Position numbers and translations under genes: made by a program. Under the pieces are notes generated by a model. That model was not told where the DNA came from. It ran no database searches and saw only the letters and a program-made list of their open reading frames with translations. This document shows positions 60,346-64,000 of a stretch of 64,000 nt of DNA, one piece after another. Source of the stretch: Henricia sp. BOLD:AAB3569. Its lineage: Eukaryota > Echinodermata > Asteroidea > Spinulosida > Echinasteridae. Where the stretch lies: NCBI GenBank assembly GCA_037783545.1, contig JBBELK010000317.1, positions 930,001-994,000 on the forward strand, written 5' to 3'. Numbering within the stretch: position 1 is the stretch's first letter; the number at the start of each line of letters is the position of its first letter.

Positions 60346-63300
60346 CGACAAATCCCGGGTGATCTACTATGACTTGAATAAATTCATGAAAACTTAAACT
60401 ATACCGAGAACAGAAGAAACGCAGATTGTTCCACTTTTTGACTGAACAAGCAGTCAATCTGAGAGTGGGCATTTTTATATTTCTTTCAGAATTATCCACC
60501 TGTAGCGCTTACATCGATGCTGGGTTGTCGAGAGGAAACGGAATGTACTGGATTAAGCCGAAGTGTGGTCAAGAACAAGCAATACGAGTGTGTAAGTATG
60601 CCACCCCAATCGACAAATTAACCTATTTTATACCCATGGACATACTGCGTGTCAATAAAATTCCTACTTCGGTCTAAAATAACTTTGTCATTTTCTAACG
60701 GATTTAAACCAAAACTTCAGATCAGGTAAACAAAGCCTGACAATTTGTTTTTTGAGTGAGTTTCATCAGTTTTGTCCAAGAGGGTGAGATTTAAAAGCCA
60801 TACGAAAAGAAAATCTAAATTTTAGAATTTGCCACTTTCGACTTGGCATCCGCCATTGTCAAGGAGACTGTTAATGTCTGAGGTCCCTTTGCACCTCTTG
60901 GTTTGCAATAATATTTGGAGTGATCCTGCCTTTCTTCAGATTGAAGCTTTCGGCTCCGCACACACATTCCACCACCGTCTCCAGCGATGTATTGACATTA
61001 AAGGAGGCCAAGTCAAAAGTGGCGAATTCTGAAATTGACTTCTTTTTTTCGTTTGGCTTTTAGATCTTACCCTCTTTAACAAAGGTGATGGAACTCGCAC
61101 TCAATACAATTTGTCAGGCCTTTTTTACATGACGTGAATTGTTGTTTAAATCAGTTTAAAAATGACAAAGTTATTTAAGATAAAAAGTAAGACATGTTTT
61201 GTTTTACACGTAGTACATGTAATACGAAGTAGTGAATATGACGTTGACAATTTTAAGCGACAAAGGTTACCGTCTATGGTAACTGCTACCGTCTGAGATA
61301 ACGGACTATGGACAGCCAAAGTGTGACGTGGGTTGCCATTGTAATTGGCTCTAAACATCATGGCCGTCGGGAAAAAAATACTATTGCAAAAGAACAGGGA
61401 CACGGTATAGTGATTTGTTTTAGTGTATAGCCATTGTCTTGGCAACTAACAAAAGATGACGTAACCACTTCGGCAGTCTATGGTAACTGCTAGTATTCTG
61501 TACAAAAGTACATTCAATGTAGAAATTTCACTAGCACATTTTTGTCCCATAATCATGAACACATGAGGCAGGTAACTGCTTATGGATGAGGTACCTGATG
61601 TGTTAGTGACTAGCACCCCAAGTAGCTCAAGTAGATCAAACCACTGTTCCTCATGTGCATCAAGTGATGGTTTAATTTGTTAACTCGCGTCTCATGCACG
61701 TGTGGGGCCGGAAAATTTAAAAAGTAAAATTGAATGGTCACTTCAGGTGTGTGAAGTGGTAGTCAGAGCGTGCTGAGCAGCATGTGTTGCACCTGAGGTG
61801 TAAGATGATTGACAATCAAAACGTTTTTACTGAAAATAATTTCTTCTCTCGCACATGCATAGTGTTTCCATTTAAGCTTTGACTATCACACCACATGAAA
61901 CACTTGAGGTGAAACTCGCCTCACCATGAGGCGTATGCATTGCTCAGCGCAACACTTCAGGTGCATGAGCTTGTAGAATCACGTGCATGATGTAGAGTCA
62001 CTTTTTACAGTGTTGTACAATTATGCTTATCAAATTATGTTTGTGTCTCACTCAGATTGCGATCAAGAATACCTTGGTGGTGGTTGGATGCAGTAAGTAG
62101 TAATTTACTGAATAGTAAAGGCACAATCTCTTGTAAAGCTTGTAATGAAGGATGTTCTCATTGATATGTGCTCCTTCACGTAACATCTCACAAAATGTAA
62201 TACTGTGTCAATAGAACTTTATATAGCGTCCGTTGATAAACTTATTCGACCAACCACAGCCAGCGAAGGGAATTTTCAGGTAAAGACAAACCTATCAGGA
62301 GACGTCATGATGACGTCATCCTTTGTTACATGTGCGCATTTCTATTGAAATATTAGGAAACCAAACGGCTTGTAGGGTCATAGGAAATTGCACATGTAAA
62401 CAAAATGTGACGTCATTATGTCTTAGGTCTATTCGCTCTTTATAGAGTAGGCCTACTAAAGTGAAACTGTCACCCTATTTCACCATGTACTAAATAACAG
62501 AATTGTCTCTTTTTGACAAAAACGTCCTGTCTCCCCTCCCCAAAAATGACAACCAAGTACTGGATTCAACCTTGTAAATCATGGCTTTTTCCCTCAGATT
62601 GTATCGTCAGATGGTCCCAGGAACTTGCGTGAAGAGCAGGTCAATCACGTGGACACCCGAGCTAGTAGAGTGCGTGGGTTTTAATGCAAGCATGGCGAAG
62701 TTCGCAGTGAGCAGTGTCGGAGACACAGTGGACGGGGATACATGGCTCTTGCATAAACCAATCTGGATGGTCGACTCCAAACTCGGATTATCGAACTCTG
62801 AAGTCATCGCCAACTTAGCTAACTGTAAAACACCAACTGGGACCCCCTGGTCTTCGGATTATTCGGGTAAGGAAACAGCTAGTTTAACTGAACTTTTCCG
62901 GTCTTCTTTAGCGTGTCCAGGTTTATTGAAATACATGAAATGAATGGAACACGACGTCCACTGGCTTTCACTGTATTGGAGATTCCTAAAGAACTCCATG
63001 CTTGTGCTGTGGTGTTTGTTAATTTTATGGCATTTACTTGCATCTAAAGCACTGTGGCGCAGCGGTAGAGCATCGGGCTTGCAATCGGAGGGTCGTTGGT
63101 TCGAACCTCGAAGCGGTCGCAGGCTTTTCCATTGGTCCAGAAAACTTAGCTGTACATCGCCACCAGCTTCAGCTGGTGTAGCGGGCCCCGGCCACCCAGT
63201 CGTTAATGGGTACCTGGTGCTTGCACTGGGGAAGGAAAATGCAGACCCGAGCAGTAGTCGGCTCTATCGCCGGGTTAAACGCAGGCTGAAAAGCCAAGGA

Positions 63301-64000
63301 GACGGGAGTTGAGCGTCCGCAGCAGAGCGCGGATACCGCGCATGCCCCTTACTTTCCTTCCTTTAAGGTCCTTTATGCCATCGACTATAGATTAGGTTGA
63401 ACTTAATTTACAACCTTAAATCAAGACGATGAAAAGGTCAAGTTATATAAGTGATGAAAAATGAAACGCGGTCTAGTAGGAACTGAAACCCAAATGCCGG
63501 TAGACCGTTTGGAGTCATTAGTCCCTTTTTTCTTGGGTTGAATTTGTTAGATATCTATTTTTTCCCCAAGACTGTACTGTTTTTGCTTCTTAAGCTTAGA
63601 ATGTGTTTTATAAACCGTATTGAATAGCTGCTATTTTGTAAGGCAGTTTCTTTATTTCTTGAGGACAGGCATGATTGCACACATTATGCTGACATTATTT
63701 GACAATTTCAAATAACAAAGGTTACCGCACAAGATGGCAACTATTAAATATGGTCTATTATTATCTGTCTCTTAATTATCGTTCGACATTTTTGTCAATA
63801 CTGAAGTTTATACTCCCACTATTTTGATCTGGCAGGTGGATATGCGTACATCGTTGGGATCTTTTCCGCGCAGGGAACCCATCCACAGAAAAATTATGTT
63901 TGTGGTTATCCGCGGAATCGTGGAGCTCGGATGAAGGTCCGCATTGGCGGTAAGCCAGGTCACCCAGGTGAATTCATTCACTATTACGGTAATTGCGAAG
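46476..64000 (+). CDS. Gene 3: large EGF-array protein with fibrinogen-like start near its C-terminus (partial)
   Basis: Inferred exons: 46476-46524 ([16 protein letters not shown], signal peptide), 47995-48024 ([10 protein letters not shown]), 48159-48221 ([12 protein letters not shown]), EGF 48978-49091, EGF 50962-51081, 28 EGF exons of 120 nt between 52165 and 58241, EGF 59765-59881, then 60490-60591, 62056-62092, 62598-62866 and 63836 to the window end. Phases agree throughout (1 until 60591, then 2, then 1). The last exons read [32 protein letters not shown], then a Cys-containing segment that matches nothing I know. With 31 full EGF units the product would exceed 1,500 residues. No transmembrane helix is seen so far. 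The gene is cut by the window edge. It is a paralogue of genes 1 and 2 by its first exons and promoter, but with a different C-terminal domain. Confidence 0.7.
46885..47335 (-). mobile_element. LINE 3' end fragment
   Basis: The - strand reads [25 protein letters not shown], a stop, [10 protein letters not shown] and FRTKLK. This is the C-terminal end of jockey/RTE-like LINE proteins (normally V-P-x-x-x-T, S-F-x-Y-x-G-P-x-L-W-N-x-L-P, then F-K-x-x-L-K), with stops. An A/T-rich 3' end lies at the low-coordinate side. It lies in the first intron of gene 3. Confidence 0.65.
47581..47827. mobile_element. Fold-back MITE with long arms
   Basis: The arms include CCAAAGCATAGTCTTGAT and its exact complement ATCAAGACTATGCTTTGG, plus AACACAACTTGG and CCAAGTTGTGTT, and outer GGGTG/GCCC-type ends with GTTGCAACGA and TCGTTGCAAC. 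Total ~247 bp. No ORF of its own. Confidence 0.8.
48740..48901 (-). mobile_element. tRNA-derived SINE, family C
   Basis: The - strand starts GGCTTCATAGCTCAATTAGT, with acceptor stem GGCTTCA/TGGAGCC, a four-pair D-stem (GCTC/GAGT), anticodon stem TCTGC/GCAGA with an eight-base loop, and B-box GGTTCGAATCC. The T-stem pairs at only three of five positions. A tRNA-unrelated stretch follows (AAGTTGCTTTTTACTGCATC). It is read as a SINE head rather than a working tRNA. Confidence 0.65.
49211..49541 (+). mobile_element. tRNA-derived SINE, family B
   Basis: Head GGTACCGTGGCGAGTGGTTT, B-box-like GGGTTCGAAACTC, body CCATCCTTCGAAAGGGATGT, and tail TAATAATAAT. It lies in the intron after the first EGF exon of gene 3. 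Confidence 0.85.
49542..50961. other. Intron of gene 3 without other genes
   Basis: AT-rich. The part 50600-50960 is homologous to the matching intron of gene 2 (30880-31226). Nothing else is supported. Confidence 0.5.
51194..51288. mobile_element. Short fold-back element
   Basis: ATCCTTTGCACGCGGGCGGC and CATGACAGG pair with CCTGTCATGGCCGCCGATGC and AAAGGG. The arms are ~28 bp and total length ~95 bp. It lies in the intron before the main EGF array of gene 3. Confidence 0.6.
51399..51930. repeat. Cluster of dispersed TTAGTCATG motifs
   Basis: The motif ATTAGTCATG or close variants (TTAGTCATGC, TTAGTCGTGC, TTGGTCATGC, TTAGTCTTGC) and the complement-like TTGACTAA recur about 15 times in ~530 bp, not in strict tandem. 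No coding sense. Confidence 0.6.
52165..53478 (+). repeat. Gene 3 EGF array, part 1 (6 exons)
   Basis: EGF exons 52165-52284 ([12 protein letters not shown]), 52383-52502 (ESKTNPC), 52605-52724 (ELNANPC), 52823-52942 (ESNTNPC, HGKC), 53042-53161 (ESNTNPC) and 53261-53380 (ESNTNPC, ends CKT). Introns are ~98-102 bp with GTATGT donors and TTTGT(A/G)TAG acceptors. The first exon is divergent and marks the array edge. Confidence 0.9.
53479..55469 (+). repeat. Gene 3 EGF nine-exon higher-order block, copy 1 (1991 bp)
   Basis: EGF exons 53479-53598, 53698-53817, 53917-54036 (INKCES, CKT), 54135-54254, 54358-54477 (CAYGYTG), 54582-54701, 54806-54925, 55024-55143 (ESKTNPC) and 55246-55365 ([16 protein letters not shown]). 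Every peculiarity recurs in the same order in the next block. The one-base difference in block length comes from a T run in one intron. Confidence 0.92.
55470..57461 (+). repeat. Gene 3 EGF nine-exon higher-order block, copy 2 (1992 bp)
   Basis: EGF exons 55470-55589, 55689-55808, 55908-56027, 56126-56245, 56350-56469, 56574-56693, 56798-56917, 57016-57135 and 57238-57357. It is almost base-for-base identical to copy 1 including introns, so it is a very recent duplication, or possibly an assembly artefact; see findings. Confidence 0.92.
57462..58241 (+). repeat. Gene 3 EGF array, terminal four exons
   Basis: EGF exons 57462-57581 (ELNADSC, first Pro replaced), 57680-57799 ([11 protein letters not shown]), 57898-58017 ([13 protein letters not shown]) and 58122-58241 ([15 protein letters not shown]). 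The last intron begins GTACGT and diverges from the rest, the other array edge. Confidence 0.9.
58385..58625 (+). repeat. Dispersed repeat family D1, copy
   Basis: GTTGATAGCAATGGTAACGC, GTGGGAGAAATTGCCAAATG, then TTTTCTGAAGTATTACTGCA and CCTATGTGGCTGAAATTTCT, in the same order as the copies at 1672 and 25668. Confidence 0.6.
58698..58730 (+). pseudogene. EGF exon of gene 3 broken by a mobile element
   Basis: After a good acceptor (TAAATTCACAG) the exon reads [10 protein letters not shown] in the right phase, then runs into the minisatellite-bearing element, which brings a stop. The remaining four cysteines are lost. Because neighbouring exons share phase 1, skipping it leaves the frame intact (codon A|AG into 59765). 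Confidence 0.7.
58728..59150 (+). mobile_element. Element with internal CGCCC minisatellite, copy 2
   Basis: Inverse orientation to 15636-16100. The flanks GCTATAGTCTTTGAGAAATG and AAAAAGTTAGACGA are shared, as are the GGTTGGTTTTATTCATG and ACAGTTTACCAAT blocks. The central array is degenerate (CATTTCGCCCCAAAATCACT and similar), unlike the homogeneous array of copy 1. Confidence 0.7.
59886..60030. mobile_element. Fold-back MITE (GCGCGC type)
   Basis: GCATTAAAGGCA, CAGCAATGCGCGCGTGCCAA and CGTGCCACGAAATACGCAG on the left pair with CTGCGTATTTCGTGGCAC, TTGGCGTGCGCGCATTGCTG and TGCCTTTAATGC on the right. It lies directly after the donor of EGF exon 59765-59881. Confidence 0.8.
60148..60240 (-). 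repeat. Dispersed repeat with TGACGTCA, copy 2
   Basis: Reverse-orientation match to 23885-24005: GATATCAGCATTGATGACGT is shared, as is the GGGCAAC-GCGTTTGACAG-type start. Confidence 0.5.
60304..60342. repeat. Poly(C) tract of about 39
   Basis: The longest homopolymer in the window, in the intron before the fibrinogen-like exons of gene 3. Length in the assembly is probably uncertain. Confidence 0.85.
60592..61511. other. Intron of gene 3 without a recognisable gene
   Basis: Short ORFs only. The segment 61250-61460 contains repeated GGTAAC-type runs (GGTTACCGTCTATGGTAACT) of unknown nature. Confidence 0.35.
61512..62016 (-). mobile_element. CACTGTAAAAA-ended non-autonomous DNA element, copy 2
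   Basis: Reverse complement of 20983-21535 over nearly its whole length, with a ~45 bp shorter TCACCTCA-repeat region (fewer units). The ends are near TAGAAATTTCACTAGCAC and AGAGTCACTTTTTACAGTG. Confidence 0.75.
63049..63366 (+). mobile_element. tRNA-derived SINE, family D
   Basis: Head GCACTGTGGCGCAGCGGTAG, then CATCGGGCTTGCAATCGGAG (anticodon-like TGC, alanine) and B-box GGTTCGAACC. The body contains CCACCAGCTTCAGCTGGTG and GGGTACCTGGTGCTTGCACT, and the 3' end is TTACTTTCCTTCCTTT. It lies in the last visible intron of gene 3. The acceptor stem does not close, so it is not a tRNA gene. Confidence 0.7.
63607..63766. mobile_element. MITE with AATAGCTGCTATTTTGT ends, copy 2
   Basis: The left arm CGTATTGAATAGCTGCTATT and the right arm AAGATGGCAACTATTAAATA match 22566-22714 with changes. 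It lies in the last visible gene 3 intron. Confidence 0.55.

Noticed and set aside
63052..63125. tRNA-Ala gene
   Set aside because: A and B boxes and a TGC anticodon-like loop are present, but the acceptor stem does not close and a long SINE body follows.

Overview
The window looks like nuclear DNA of a marine invertebrate, most likely a deuterostome such as an echinoderm (sea star or sea urchin grade); that placement is inference. The evidence is long intergenic DNA, GT-AG introns, tRNA-derived SINEs, LINE reverse-transcriptase remnants, many fold-back MITEs, and families typical of such genomes (fibropellin-like EGF proteins, C-type lectin domains, Ig receptors). No prokaryotic gene organisation, rRNA or convincing intact tRNA gene was seen. 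All supported host genes are on the + strand.

Region 1 (1-16 kb) is a tandem triplication of single-exon genes for a type I membrane receptor: signal peptide, three Ig-like domains, one transmembrane helix and a ~390-420 residue cytoplasmic tail packed with tyrosine motifs (ITIM/ITSM-like YESV/YASV sites and a repeated YxxPDK cassette). Copy A (about 60-405) is a decayed 3' fragment, copy B (4498-6906) and copy C (12362-14872) are intact. The duplicates share a promoter block with a TATA box and an ETS-like GAGGAAGT site, plus a 3' UTR with AATAAA. A LINE fragment, SINEs and MITEs have inserted between them.

Region 2 (16.7-64 kb) holds three paralogous secreted or extracellular genes in tandem. 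Each opens with the same four-exon module: a phase-1 signal-peptide exon, a ~30 nt exon, a short two-Cys exon, and a first EGF exon of the [10 protein letters not shown] type. Gene 1 (16772-about 26.5 kb) has eight EGF exons and ends in a decayed C-type lectin tail. Gene 2 (27458-about 44.25 kb) has 21 full EGF exons and a three-exon C-type lectin-like domain. Gene 3 (46476 to beyond the window) has 31 full EGF exons plus one broken one, then exons resembling the start of a fibrinogen-related domain followed by a sequence I do not recognise.

The most striking structure is the EGF exon amplification. Nearly every exon is 120 nt, encodes one 40-residue EGF unit and is flanked by phase-1 introns, so units can be added, lost or skipped without breaking the frame. 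In gene 2 a four-exon, 1737 bp higher-order unit occurs three times in a row, with a divergent older copy before it and a partial one after it. In gene 3, 28 exons sit at ~218-224 bp spacing (introns of only ~100 bp), and a nine-exon block of 1991-1992 bp is duplicated almost exactly. Sequence differences among units concentrate in the loop between Cys1 and Cys2, while the rest of the exon and the introns are nearly fixed. MITE insertions present in some units and absent at the matching site in others give a relative order of events.

Taken together this is a cluster of candidate recognition genes: phosphotyrosine-signalling Ig receptors next to expandable EGF/lectin proteins. A role in immunity, cell recognition or extracellular matrix is inference; nothing here shows the two groups act together.
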